A stretch of 64,000 bases of DNA. Origin: Andreprevotia sp. IGB-42. GTDB taxonomy: Bacteria > Pseudomonadota > Gammaproteobacteria > Burkholderiales > Chitinibacteraceae. Numbering within the stretch: the first letter of the stretch is position 1; each line of letters opens with the position of its first letter. Positions 41,386 to 50,171 of this stretch are shown here, in pieces. The position numbers were made by a program, and so were the translations under genes. The stretch spans positions 62,001 to 126,000 of the forward strand of contig NZ_WXTX01000007.1 in the NCBI RefSeq assembly GCF_009848685.1, given 5' to 3'. The notes below the pieces were generated by a model. That model had not been told where the DNA came from, did no database searches, and saw nothing but the letters and a program-made list of their open reading frames with translations.

Positions 41386-43035
41386 TCAGTCGTTGGCGTA
41401 GATATCGCGATCCTTGGTTTCCGGCAGGAACAGCACGCCGATCACGAAGGTGGCTACCGCCACCACGATCGGGTACCACAGGCCGTAGTAGATATCGCCG
41501 GTAGCCGCGACCATCGCAAACGCCACCGTGGGCAGGAAGCCGCCGAACCAGCCATTGCCGATGTGGTATGGCAGCGACATCGAGGTATAGCGGATGCGGG
41601 TGGGGAACAGCTCGACCAGCATGGCGGCAATCGGGCCGTACACCATGGTGACGAAGATCACCAGGATGGTCAGCAGCAGGATCACCATCGGGTAGTTGAT
41701 GGCCTTCGGATCTGCCTTGGCCGGATAGGCCGCGGTCTTGAGCGCATCGCCCAGCGACGTATTGAACGCATCGGATTGCGTCTTGAATGCCGCCTTGTCG
41801 AGCGTTTCGCCTTCGAAGCTGTCTACCTTGGTGGTGCCGACCGTCACGCTGGCCACGGTACCGGCTGGTGCCGCGACGTTGCTGTACGGAATGCCCTTCT
41901 TGGCCAGCGCGGATTTGATGATGTCGCACGATTGCTTGAAGGTGGCCTTGCCGATCGGGTCAAACTGGAATGCGCATTTCTCCGGGTCGGCAGTCACGAC
42001 CACCGGCGATGTGGCCACCGCAGATTCCAGTGCCGGGTTCACGTAGTGGGTCAGCCCCTTGAAGATCGGGAAATACGCGACGGCGGCAATCAGGCAGCCC
42101 GCCATGATGATTTTCTTGCGGCCGATCTTGTCGGACAGCGAGCCGAAGATGATGAAGAACGGCGTGGCAATGGCCAGCGAAGCCGCGATCAGCAGGTCGG
42201 ACGTATTCGATTCCACGCCCAGCGTCTTGGTCAGGAAGAACAGCACGTAGAACTGGCCGGTGTACCACACCACGGCCTGGCCAGCGGTGCCGCCAAACAG
42301 TGACAGCAGCACGATCTTGAGGTTGGGCCAGCGCAGGAAGGCTTCGGTCAGCGGTGCCTTGGAGTGCTTGCCTTCATCCTTCATTTTCTTGAAGACTGGC
42401 GATTCATGCAGTTGCAGGCGGATATATACCGAAACGATCAGCAGCGCGATGGAGACCAGGAAAGGCACGCGCCAGCCCCAGTCTTCGAATGCTTCCTTGC
42501 CGAAGCTGTTGCGGCATACCCAGATCACCAGCAGCGACAGGAACAGGCCCAGCGTGGCGGTGGTCTGGATGAAGCTGGTGAACAGGCCGCGCTTGTTCTG
42601 CGGTGCATGCTCGGCCACGTAGGTGGCGGCACCGCCATATTCGCCGCCCAAGGCCAGGCCCTGCAGCAGCCGCAGCACGATCAGGATGACCGGCGCCGCA
42701 ACACCGATGGTGGAGTAGCTGGGTAGCAGGCCGACCACGGCGGTGGAGAAACCCATGATCAGGATGGTGACGAGGAAGGTGTATTTGCGGCCGATCATGT
42801 CGCCCAGGCGACCGAACACGATGGCACCAAAAGGGCGCACCGCAAAACCGGCAGCGAACGCCAGCAGTGCAAAGATGAACGCGGTGGTTTCATTCACCCC
42901 GGTAAAGAAATGCTTGGCGATGATGGCCGCCAGCGAGCCGTACAGGTAGAAGTCGTACCACTCGAAAACCGTACCGAGCGAGGAGGCGAAAATCACCCGC
43001 TTTTCGTCCTTGCTGATCACCGTCGTTGTTGCCAT
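41386..43035 (-). CDS. MFS transporter of the metabolite:H+ symporter (MHS) type
   Basis: A 549-residue inner-membrane transporter. It has the MHS pattern: TVFEWYDFYLYGSLA at the first helix, the loop 2-3 motif GRLGDMIGRKY, LRLLQGLALGGEYGGAATYV on helix 4, and GSLSDKIGRKK at the 8-9 loop. The family imports organic acids, betaine, proline or shikimate with H+. A hydrophilic segment of about 110 residues (about 330-440) lies between two C-terminal-half helices and includes two Cys (KCAFQFD, SCDIIKS). That makes it longer than E. coli ShiA/ProP. It is divergent from a LysR regulator, which probably controls it. Confidence 0.93.
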   Translation of the reverse strand: MATTTVISKDEKRVIFASSLGTVFEWYDFYLYGSLAAIIAKHFFTGVNETTAFIFALLAFAAGFAVRPFGAIVFGRLGDMIGRKYTFLVTILIMGFSTAVVGLLPSYSTIGVAAPVILIVLRLLQGLALGGEYGGAATYVAEHAPQNKRGLFTSFIQTTATLGLFLSLLVIWVCRNSFGKEAFEDWGWRVPFLVSIALLIVSVYIRLQLHESPVFKKMKDEGKHSKAPLTEAFLRWPNLKIVLLSLFGGTAGQAVVWYTGQFYVLFFLTKTLGVESNTSDLLIAASLAIATPFFIIFGSLSDKIGRKKIIMAGCLIAAVAYFPIFKGLTHYVNPALESAVATSPVVVTADPEKCAFQFDPIGKATFKQSCDIIKSALAKKGIPYSNVAAPAGTVASVTVGTTKVDSFEGETLDKAAFKTQSDAFNTSLGDALKTAAYPAKADPKAINYPMVILLLTILVIFVTMVYGPIAAMLVELFPTRIRYTSMSLPYHIGNGWFGGFLPTVAFAMVAATGDIYYGLWYPIVVAVATFVIGVLFLPETKDRDIYAND

Positions 43036-43145
43036 TTTTCTCTCCCCTGGGCCGGGTTAGCGGCGTACATGCTGTGCGGATCACCTATTGCGATGACTGC
43101 GCCAGACTCTAGTAAGCGTAACCGGGTTCGCGCCAATCGCAATTT

Positions 43146-43175
43146 CTGATGCGCGGAATCAGCATTTCTTATGCT
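43146..43175. promoter_or_regulatory. two inverted repeats in the MFS/LysR divergent region
   Basis: CTGAT-N7-ATCAG (43146-43162) overlaps the start of AGCAT-N5-ATGCT (43161-43175). Both lie in the 241-bp space between the transporter and LysR starts and could be sites for the LysR protein. They are short, so chance occurrence is not excluded. Confidence 0.35.
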
Positions 43176-43276
43176 GCATTGCGCGAAGCTTGCTGCTGCT
43201 GGGCTGCAAGGGTGTGCCATTTGCATAAGCGGGCGCTGATCGGGCTGCACCGTTGCTGTGCTTTGGGTGATAATCG

Positions 43277-44173
43277 ATGGCTATGGAACTGTATCAACTG
43301 CGCACTTTTATTGCGGTCGCCCAGCAGGGGCACCTCACCCAGGCGGCCGAGCTGCTGCACCTGTCGCAACCGGCGGTGACCGCGCAGATCAAGGCGCTGG
43401 AAGAAGAGCTGGGCGTGTCGCTGTTCGAGCGCTACCCGGGTGGCGTGCAACTGACCGAAGCGGGCAAGACACTGCTGCCGGATGCCGAGCAGATGCTGGC
43501 GTTGTCGCGCGGCATGCTCAACCGCGCCAAGGCGCTGGCGGCCGAGCCCAAGGGCAAGGTGAAGATCGGTACGATCGGTGTGCCGGCACGGCTGAAGGTG
43601 GGGCCGTGGCTGGCCTGCCTGAAAGCGCGCTACCCGTTGCTGACGGTGCAGACCACGCATGGCATATCCGGCAGCGTGCTCAATGAAGTCCGCAAGAAAA
43701 CGCTGGATGGCGGCTTTTACCTGGGCCGCAACCCGTACCAGAACGTGAATACGCTGCCGCTGTCGGAAATCCGTTTCTGTGTGGCCTTGCCGCCACAACG
43801 GCGTGCCGAGCTGGAAAATGCCGACTGGCAGACGCTGGGCAAAACACCCTGGCTGGGCGTATCGCAGTTTTCCAGTATTTCCGGCATCACCCAGGAGGTG
43901 TGGCGCATGCAGAATATTGCGCCGCGCAAGGTGGGCGAATCGGACGAAGAAGCGGTACTGGTAGAGCTGGTGAAGGCGGGCTTGGGCGTGGCGCTGCTGG
44001 CCGAACGCACCGCGCACCGCTTTGCCACCGATGGCTCGATTGCGCTATGGCGCGCCGGTGAGACGGTGATCTCCGCACCGCTGCAGTTCATCTATTCGGC
44101 CGACCGTGCCGAAGACCCGATGCTGGCCATGCTGCGCGAAACGCTGCTGGAAATCTGGCAACCCAGCGATTGA
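43277..44173 (+). CDS. LysR-family transcriptional regulator
   Basis: A 298-residue LTTR. The N-terminal wHTH is classic (LYQLRTFIAVAQQGHLTQAA, then LHLSQPAVTAQIKALEEELG, VSLFERYPGGVQLTEAGKTL). The effector domain runs from about residue 93 (GKVKIGTIGVPARLKVGPWL). It is divergent from the MHS transporter, so transporter control is the simplest proposal; the effector is unknown. ATG 43277 or the ATG two codons later could be the start. Confidence 0.92.
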   Translation: MAMELYQLRTFIAVAQQGHLTQAAELLHLSQPAVTAQIKALEEELGVSLFERYPGGVQLTEAGKTLLPDAEQMLALSRGMLNRAKALAAEPKGKVKIGTIGVPARLKVGPWLACLKARYPLLTVQTTHGISGSVLNEVRKKTLDGGFYLGRNPYQNVNTLPLSEIRFCVALPPQRRAELENADWQTLGKTPWLGVSQFSSISGITQEVWRMQNIAPRKVGESDEEAVLVELVKAGLGVALLAERTAHRFATDGSIALWRAGETVISAPLQFIYSADRAEDPMLAMLRETLLEIWQPSD

Positions 44174-44237
44174 GCGCGCAGGCGGTCTTGGGCCGCGCGC
44201 AGCCGCAGACGTATAGGGCGCAGACTGCCGCCCGGCG

Positions 44238-44417
44238 TTACTTGGGTTCGACGCGCTGCTTGATCAGGCGGCCCACCAGCGATTTGGCCATCTTGTCTTC
44301 ATCACTGGCGTTTTCCGATGAATCCTTGCCAAAACGGCTGGGCGAGCCCTTCTTGCGGATGTCTTCCTTGATCTTGATCGCGGCCAGTCTTTGCAGGTCG
44401 AAGTGGTTGATCGGCAT
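44238..44417 (-). CDS. small charged protein of unknown function
   Basis: A 59-residue protein with a good SD (AGGA seven bases before ATG 44417). It starts MPINHFDLQRLAAIKIKEDI and is Lys/Arg- and Ser-rich, with no hydrophobic segment and no Cys, so it is probably cytoplasmic and perhaps nucleic-acid or protein binding. It ends SLVGRLIKQRVEPK. No family is recognised. It lies alone between the LysR gene and the rpmG terminator. Confidence 0.6.
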   Translation of the reverse strand: MPINHFDLQRLAAIKIKEDIRKKGSPSRFGKDSSENASDEDKMAKSLVGRLIKQRVEPK

Positions 44418-44521
44418 GATGTTTTCCTGGGTAGATGCAATGCGCCGCCTTGTGGCGGGCATCGGGGTACTTCCGGTTCTGTGGTGTATGACGGGGCTGC
44501 CCGCAGGCAGTTCCATCAAAT

Positions 44522-44546
44522 AAAAACCCCGCCGAAGCGGGGTTTT
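44522..44546 (-). terminator. rho-independent terminator of rpmBG
   Basis: On the minus strand AAAACCCCGC / GCGGGGTTTT forms a 10-pair stem with a four-base TTCG loop and ends in five T, 27 bp past the rpmG stop. Confidence 0.93.
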
Positions 44547-44573
44547 CGAGTATGCGGCACCGGAACAACAAGC

Positions 44574-44729
44574 TTATTTAAGCTTGGTTTCCTTGTACAG
44601 CACATGCTTGCGGACAACCGGATCAAATTTCTTGATTTCCAGCTTTTCCGGCATGGTGCGCTTGTTCTTGGTCGTGGTGTAGAAGTGACCAGTACCAGCG
44701 GACGACTCGAGCTTGATCTTTTCACGCAT
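44574..44729 (-). CDS. rpmG: 50S ribosomal protein L33
   Basis: The 51-residue translation [20 protein letters not shown], ending [17 protein letters not shown], is L33. It has no Cys, so it is the zinc-independent form usual in proteobacteria. It lies 11 bp after rpmB, the conserved rpmB-rpmG order, and ends at a terminator. It contributes to the large subunit near the E site. Confidence 0.98.
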   Translation of the reverse strand: MREKIKLESSAGTGHFYTTTKNKRTMPEKLEIKKFDPVVRKHVLYKETKLK

Positions 44730-44740
44730 GATTCTTTACC

Positions 44741-44974
44741 TTACAGTTCGCCGCGGGCGCGCAGGTCGGCGAGAACGACTTCAATGCCATTCTTGTCGAT
44801 GGTGCGCAGTGCAGCGTTGGAAACGCGCAGGCGTACCCAACGGTTTTCGCTTTCGACCCAGAAACGGCGGGATTGCAGGTTCGGGAGGAAGCGACGCTTG
44901 GTCTTGTTGTTGGCGTGGGAAACATTGTTCCCGGACATCGGACGCTTGCCGGTGACCTTACATACTCGTGCCAT
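44741..44974 (-). CDS. rpmB: 50S ribosomal protein L28
   Basis: The 77-residue L28: [20 protein letters not shown], then [20 protein letters not shown] and ending ADLRARGEL. The length is normal. The SD AGGA lies upstream of ATG 44974, behind a consensus-like promoter. It is the first gene of rpmB-rpmG. Confidence 0.98.
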   Translation of the reverse strand: MARVCKVTGKRPMSGNNVSHANNKTKRRFLPNLQSRRFWVESENRWVRLRVSNAALRTIDKNGIEVVLADLRARGEL

Positions 44975-45005
44975 GATAAAAATTCCTGACTTCGGAAAAA
45001 GCGGA

Positions 45006-45035
45006 TTTATAACACGATCCGCTGCTTGGGTTCAA
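45006..45035 (-). promoter_or_regulatory. sigma-70-type promoter of rpmB-rpmG
   Basis: On the minus strand TTGAAC (45035-45030), an 18-bp spacer and TGTTATAAA with -10 TATAAA (45011-45006) preceded by an extended TG. Transcription would start near 44999, 25 nt before the rpmB ATG. A perfect palindrome GCCCAAATTTGGGC (45036-45049) abuts the -35. Confidence 0.75.
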
Positions 45036-45093
45036 GCCCAAATTTGGGCAAAGGAGACACCGACGCAACAATGCATTGCATCGGGCGAGGTGT

Positions 45094-47502
45094 TTATTCG
45101 TGTGCTGGGGCAAGTACTGTGCGGTTGCCGTTGGTTTCCATCGGGCTCACCAGTCCTGCCTGCTCCATCTGTTCGATGAGGCGTGCGGCGCGATTGTATC
45201 CGATTCGCAGCTGTCTCTGCACTGAAGAAATGGATGCCTTGCGACTTTTCAGCACAAATGCCACGGCTTCATCGTACAGCGCATCCGTTTCGTTGCCTTC
45301 GCTACCACCGCTTTCCCACGGTGCGCTGCCGCCTGCAGCCTCGGCTTCGAAGCCGCCGTTGAGGATGCCGTCGATGTAGTCCGGCTCGCCGAATTGCTTC
45401 AGGTGTTCTACCACTGCATGCACTTCGTCATCTGCGCAGAATGCACCGTGCACGCGCTGCGGGTAACCGGTGCCCGGCGGCAGGTACAGCATGTCGCCTT
45501 GGCCCAGCAGCGCTTCGGCGCCCATCTGGTCGAGGATCGTGCGCGAATCGATCTTGCTGGAAACCTGGAAGGCAATCCGCGTGGGGATGTTGGCCTTGAT
45601 CAGGCCGGTGATCACGTCCACCGAAGGGCGTTGGGTGGCCAGGATCAGGTGGATGCCGGCCGCACGCGCTTTCTGTGCCAGTCGGGCGATCAGCTCTTCG
45701 ATCTTCTTGCCGGCCACCATCATCAGGTCGGCAAATTCGTCTACCACCACCACGATGAAGGGCAGGTGTTCCAATGGCTCCGGGTTATCGGGCGTCAGCG
45801 TGAACGGGTTGGTGAGTTTCTGGCCGGCTTTTTCGGCATCCTTGATCTTCTGGTTGAAGCCGGCCAGGTTGCGCACGCCAAAGCTGCTCATCAGCTTGTA
45901 GCGCTTTTCCATCTCTGCCACACACCAGTTGAGTGCGTTGGCGGCCAGCTTCATGTCGGTGACTACCGGGGCCAGCAGATGCGGAATGCCGTCGTACACG
46001 GACAATTCCAGCATTTTCGGGTCCACCATGATGAAGCGCACTTCATCGGGCGTGGCCTTGTACAGCAGGCTGAGGATCATCGCGTTCACGCCCACCGATT
46101 TGCCCGAGCCGGTGGTGCCGGCCACCAGCATGTGCGGTGCCTTGGCCAGATCGGTCACCACCGGTTTGCCGGTGATGTCCTTGCCCAGCGCCATGGTGAG
46201 CTTGGAACTCATATGGTGATACGGTTCGGACGAAATGATCTCGGACAGCCGGATGGTCTGGCGTGACGGGTTGGGCAGCTCCAGACCCATGCAGGTCTTG
46301 CCCGGTATGGTTTCCACCACGCGGATGGAAATCAGCCCCAGCGCACGGGCCAGATCGCGCATCAGGTTGACGATCTGCGCGCCTTTCACGCCCACTGCCG
46401 GTTCGATCTCGTAGCGGGTGATCACCGGGCCGGGGTAGGCGGCAATCACCTTCACCTGCACGTTGAAATCCGCCAATTTGCGTTCGATCAGGCTGGAAGT
46501 GAATTCCAGTGTTTCGTTGCTGATGGTTTCTTGCGCCACCGGTGCCGGGGCCAGCAGCGAGATGGGCGGCAGCGCATCGTTGCCTGCCCTGGGCGCCATG
46601 GCAGGCGCACGTACCGGCGGCAGGTCTTCGATTTCGAACAGCATGGGCTGCGCAGCCTGGCGCTCGGCCTCGATCTGTTGTTTTTCCTGGGCTTTTTTCT
46701 CTTTTTCCAGCTTGCGTTCCACAGCCGGGGCCACCGGTACTTCCAGTTGCGCGGCTTCGATCTTGATCGGTGCGTGGTCTTCCTGGCGCTTCTTCTCCTC
46801 GGTGACCTTGACCTTGCGGTCCTCGGCGGCCTGGCGGCCGATCTTGCGATCCTGCGCGGCTTGCCAGCGGTCGCGCCCGCTGATCCAGATCCATTCGAGC
46901 ATGGTGCCGAGTTTTTCCATCACATCCAGCCAGGAGATGGTGGTGAACAGCGAGAAACCGATGCCGAATATGGCCAGCAAGGTCAGCGTGGCGCCGGCAA
47001 AGCCCAGCCCCAGGTACAGCCAGCTACCCAGCGCATAGCCGAGAATGCCGCCAGGTGCCAGCGGCAGCGCAATCTGCATCGAGTGCAGGCGCAGTGCTTC
47101 CAGGCTGCAACTGGCCAGCAGCATCAGCGTGAAGCCGCTGCATGCCAGCAGGATCACCGGGCGGGATGATTCGGTATTCACGCGGTCGATACGGCGGTAG
47201 CCCCACAGGATGGCGGCAAAGCAGAACGGTACCCACCACCACGCAGACAAGCCGAACAGCGACAGGAAAATATCCGCCACCCAGGCGCCCAGCCAGCCGC
47301 CGCGGTTCTTGATCTCGGCCTGCGATGCGCTGTGCGACCAGCCCGGATCAGCCTGGTGGTAGGTTGCCAGCGCCAGTACCAGGTAGAGCACCACGGCAAC
47401 CAGCAGCAACCACCAGGATTCGCGCAGCAGGTTGGCCAGCGGTGCAGGCAGCGCATTGCGGGACGACGCATTCGCGACGTTTTTTTTACGGAAAACGGCC
47501 AT
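45094..47502 (-). CDS. ftsK: DNA translocase FtsK
   Basis: An 802-residue septal DNA pump for chromosome dimer resolution. The N-terminus has four transmembrane helices (about 25-175), then a Lys/Glu/Ala-rich linker (about 215-300). The motor follows, with Walker [17 protein letters not shown] near residue 465 and Walker [14 protein letters not shown]. The C-terminal gamma winged helix reads [20 protein letters not shown] and reads KOPS and activates XerD. The linker is shorter than in E. coli FtsK (1329 aa), as in SpoIIIE-like FtsK of many betaproteobacteria. It is divergent from the dehydrogenase gene. Confidence 0.96.
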   Translation of the reverse strand: MAVFRKKNVANASSRNALPAPLANLLRESWWLLLVAVVLYLVLALATYHQADPGWSHSASQAEIKNRGGWLGAWVADIFLSLFGLSAWWWVPFCFAAILWGYRRIDRVNTESSRPVILLACSGFTLMLLASCSLEALRLHSMQIALPLAPGGILGYALGSWLYLGLGFAGATLTLLAIFGIGFSLFTTISWLDVMEKLGTMLEWIWISGRDRWQAAQDRKIGRQAAEDRKVKVTEEKKRQEDHAPIKIEAAQLEVPVAPAVERKLEKEKKAQEKQQIEAERQAAQPMLFEIEDLPPVRAPAMAPRAGNDALPPISLLAPAPVAQETISNETLEFTSSLIERKLADFNVQVKVIAAYPGPVITRYEIEPAVGVKGAQIVNLMRDLARALGLISIRVVETIPGKTCMGLELPNPSRQTIRLSEIISSEPYHHMSSKLTMALGKDITGKPVVTDLAKAPHMLVAGTTGSGKSVGVNAMILSLLYKATPDEVRFIMVDPKMLELSVYDGIPHLLAPVVTDMKLAANALNWCVAEMEKRYKLMSSFGVRNLAGFNQKIKDAEKAGQKLTNPFTLTPDNPEPLEHLPFIVVVVDEFADLMMVAGKKIEELIARLAQKARAAGIHLILATQRPSVDVITGLIKANIPTRIAFQVSSKIDSRTILDQMGAEALLGQGDMLYLPPGTGYPQRVHGAFCADDEVHAVVEHLKQFGEPDYIDGILNGGFEAEAAGGSAPWESGGSEGNETDALYDEAVAFVLKSRKASISSVQRQLRIGYNRAARLIEQMEQAGLVSPMETNGNRTVLAPAHE

Positions 47503-47667
47503 GGGCAGACTGCAGAAATCGGTGATGGACGATTATAGCCATACCGGGCTTGCAGAAGCGTTTCGCACACACGATCGGGCTGCGCTGCTGCTATTTGCGT
47601 TCCTTGCCGGCGGATTTTTTGGCAGCATGGCGCTTTGCATGCACGCATCACAGCGGCCAACACAGCC

Positions 47668-48621
47668 ATGACTACGTCATCCTCACGCCCCACCGTCCTT
47701 GTCACCACGCCTTTGCTACCTTCGCTGCAGGTTGCCGTGGAACGTGATTTCATCGTACTGAAGCTATGGGAGGCAAGCGACCGCAACGCCTTGCTGGCCG
47801 AGCACGCCACAGCGGTGCGCGCAGTGGTCACCACCAGCTTTGTCGGCGCGGATGCGGCGCTGATTGCCGCATTGCCGGCGCTGGAAATCATTGCCAGCTT
47901 TGGCGTGGGTTACGATTCCATCGATATTGCTGCCGCGCAGGCACATGGCGTGGCGGTGACCAATACTCCCGGCGTGCTGTGCGATGGCGTGGCTGACTGT
48001 GCACTGGCCTTGCTGCTGGCGGTATCGCACCGCATCTGCGAGGCAGACCGCTTCGTGCGGGCCGGGCGCTGGCCGCAGCAGGGCTTTGGGCTGGGGCGCT
48101 CTCCGGCCGGCAAAACCTGTGGCATCGTCGGCATGGGCGGCATCGGCCGCGCGGTGGCTACGCGTGCGGCGGCATTCGGTATGCGCATCGCCTATCAGGG
48201 GCCGCGCCGCAAGGCGGATCTGGATTACGCCTACCACGCCGATCTGGCCGATCTGGCCGCCGCATCCGATTACCTGGTGCTGGCGCTGCCGGGCGGTGCA
48301 GAAACGCGCCACACGGTGGATGCCACGGTGCTGGCTGCTTTGGGCGCGCAGGGCGTGCTGATCAACGTGGCGCGCGGCTCCGTCGTCGATGAGGCTGCGC
48401 TGGTCGCGGCATTGCAGCAAGGCGTGATCGCCGGTGCCGGCCTCGATGTATTCGAGGATGAGCCGAATGTGCCTGCCGCGTTGCTGGGCATGGATAACGT
48501 GGTGCTATTGCCGCATATCGGCAGTGCCACCGAAGAAACCCGCCAGGCAATGGGCGAACTGACGTTTGCCAATCTCACTGCCTGGGCGCAGCGGCAAACA
48601 TTGCTTACCCGGGTGGTGTAG
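47668..48621 (+). CDS. D-isomer-specific 2-hydroxyacid dehydrogenase
   Basis: A 317-residue cytoplasmic NAD(P)-dependent oxidoreductase. The Rossmann loop is TCGIVGMGGIGRAVATRAAA (GxGxxG). The catalytic set is visible: Arg in INVARGSVVDEAAL, Glu in DVFEDEPNVP, His in LLPHIGSATEETR. The family includes glyoxylate/hydroxypyruvate reductases and D-3-phosphoglycerate dehydrogenase-like enzymes; length and the FGVGYDSIDIAAA block suggest a GhrB-like hydroxypyruvate/glyoxylate reductase, but specificity is not proven. ATG 47668 is the start that fits; 47635 is possible. Confidence 0.92.
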   Translation: MTTSSSRPTVLVTTPLLPSLQVAVERDFIVLKLWEASDRNALLAEHATAVRAVVTTSFVGADAALIAALPALEIIASFGVGYDSIDIAAAQAHGVAVTNTPGVLCDGVADCALALLLAVSHRICEADRFVRAGRWPQQGFGLGRSPAGKTCGIVGMGGIGRAVATRAAAFGMRIAYQGPRRKADLDYAYHADLADLAAASDYLVLALPGGAETRHTVDATVLAALGAQGVLINVARGSVVDEAALVAALQQGVIAGAGLDVFEDEPNVPAALLGMDNVVLLPHIGSATEETRQAMGELTFANLTAWAQRQTLLTRVV

Positions 48622-48644
48622 CTGCTTGCCAAGCGTGGCAGCGC

Positions 48645-49391
48645 TTACTCGAGGAAGCGCGCCTGCCAGCCCAGGAAAAGCTGGTAGGCATGGGCGGAGT
48701 AGCTTTCCCGGTCGGCAAAATCAGCCGGGTCCAGCACATCGAACACGTGATAATTAGCGGTGTGATTGGGGGCGGTGATGATGCTGCGGATCTTCTGCAG
48801 CAGGTTTTCATCCGGGCCCCAGGCAAATGCCTGCTGCGCCTCGTAATGCAGGAACACCGGCACGATGGGCACGCCGGTTTCCAGCGACACGGTAAACGCG
48901 CCGTAGAGGAATTTGTCCCACAGCCGGCGGCCCTTGCAGCCGCCCTCCGGGTAGAGCGCGATATTCTTGCCGCCGCGCACGCCATCTACCATCGCCTGTA
49001 CGGCGGCCTGGCGCGAATCCTTGTTCTCCCGCTGCACGAACAGTGTGCCGGCAGCCTCCGCGATGCGGCCGACAAACCACCACTTGCGCACTTCTTCCTT
49101 GGCCAGGCTTACCACCGGGAACAGTGCCGGGATGCCCACGTCTTCAAACGCGGAAGGGTGGTTGGCGATCAGGATGAAGTGTTCCGGCAGTGGCCGGGTA
49201 TTGTGCTGGTGCAGGCGCAAATCCACGCCCAGCGCGCGCACGAAGCACATGCACCAGCGATGGAACAGCGCAGGGTAGAAGCGGCGCGTAATGCGCATGG
49301 GCAGGCGCGCCAGCAGCATCATGGCCACGGTGAACAGCAGCAGATCGAGCCATGCGGCAAGTTGTTTCAGGCGGGCCAGCAACCACAGCAT
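48645..49391 (-). CDS. PlsC-like 1-acyl-glycerophosphate acyltransferase family protein
   Basis: A 248-residue membrane-associated acyltransferase. An N-terminal hydrophobic helix (LAAWLDLLLFTVAMMLLARL) precedes the HX4D motif as ANHPSAFEDV, and the second motif is YPEGGCKGRRLWDKF. The EGGC where EGTR is usual marks a divergent subgroup that may acylate something other than lysophosphatidate. It is 28 bp downstream of the motA-like gene on the same strand and could be co-transcribed with it, though no functional link is evident. The start at 49391 has only a weak SD. Confidence 0.88.
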   Translation of the reverse strand: MLWLLARLKQLAAWLDLLLFTVAMMLLARLPMRITRRFYPALFHRWCMCFVRALGVDLRLHQHNTRPLPEHFILIANHPSAFEDVGIPALFPVVSLAKEEVRKWWFVGRIAEAAGTLFVQRENKDSRQAAVQAMVDGVRGGKNIALYPEGGCKGRRLWDKFLYGAFTVSLETGVPIVPVFLHYEAQQAFAWGPDENLLQKIRSIITAPNHTANYHVFDVLDPADFADRESYSAHAYQLFLGWQARFLE

Positions 49392-49419
49392 CAGGGGGAC
49401 GCCTTGCAGGGGAACATGC

Positions 49420-50160
49420 TTACAGGATAAACCCGGCCAGCTTGTTTTCCAGCAAACGCGGGTTTTCGCCATTGGCGATCGATACCAGCCCTTCCAGCAG
49501 CATTTCGCGGCGGCGGATCTCGATGTTGATGTGGTGGCGCAGCTTGTTGGAGATCGGCAGGAAAATCAGGTTGGCCGAGCCCACGCCGTAGATGGTCGCT
49601 ACAAAGGCCACGGCGATACCGGCGCCCAGCTTGCCCGGATCGGTGAGGTTTTCCATCACATGGATCAATCCCATCACCGCACCCAGAATGCCGATGGTGG
49701 GCGCGTAGCCGCCGGCCGATTCCCAGATCTTGGCGGCAGCGCGCGCGCGCGATTCAAAGGCATCCACATCCAGCTCGAGTGCACGGCGGATGGTTTCCGG
49801 CTCGGCCCCATCCACCAGCATGGTCAGGCCGCGCTTCACGAACGGGTCCTTTTCGCTGCCGATGAATGCTTCCAGCGACAGCAGGCCGCCACGGCGCGCG
49901 TGCTGGCCCCAGTTGACCAGCGTGGTGAGTACCCGGCGGAAATCCTGCATCGGCGGCACGAACACCCACTTGGCCATTTTCACGCCGGCAATGAAGTCAT
50001 CCATGCGGCTTTGCAGCATCACCGCACCGATGGTGCCGCCCATCACGATCAGGAAAGCGGTGAGCTGGAACAGCGAGGCGATATGCCCGCCTTCCAGCCA
50101 TTGGCCGAACACGATTGCGGTAATGCCGAGAATGAGGCCGGCAATGCTGATTTTATCCAT
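49420..50160 (-). CDS. flagellar motor stator protein, MotA/PomA (MotC) type
   Basis: A 246-residue four-helix stator protein. Helices lie at about residues 6-22 (IAGLILGITAIVFGQWLEGG), 34-50, 150-170 (SAGGYAPTIGILGAVMGLIH) and 185-205. The cytoplasmic loop carries charged residues (RRGGLLSLEAFIGSEKDPFV), and ARAAAKIWESAGGYAPTIGI is the MotA/PomA signature. It lies 11 bp after fliA, as in pseudomonads and betaproteobacteria where motC-motD follow. Here no MotB/MotD partner follows; the next gene is an acyltransferase. It forms an ion channel with a MotB-type protein encoded elsewhere. Confidence 0.9.
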   Translation of the reverse strand: MDKISIAGLILGITAIVFGQWLEGGHIASLFQLTAFLIVMGGTIGAVMLQSRMDDFIAGVKMAKWVFVPPMQDFRRVLTTLVNWGQHARRGGLLSLEAFIGSEKDPFVKRGLTMLVDGAEPETIRRALELDVDAFESRARAAAKIWESAGGYAPTIGILGAVMGLIHVMENLTDPGKLGAGIAVAFVATIYGVGSANLIFLPISNKLRHHINIEIRRREMLLEGLVSIANGENPRLLENKLAGFIL

Positions 50161-50171
50161 ACGTGTCCGTG

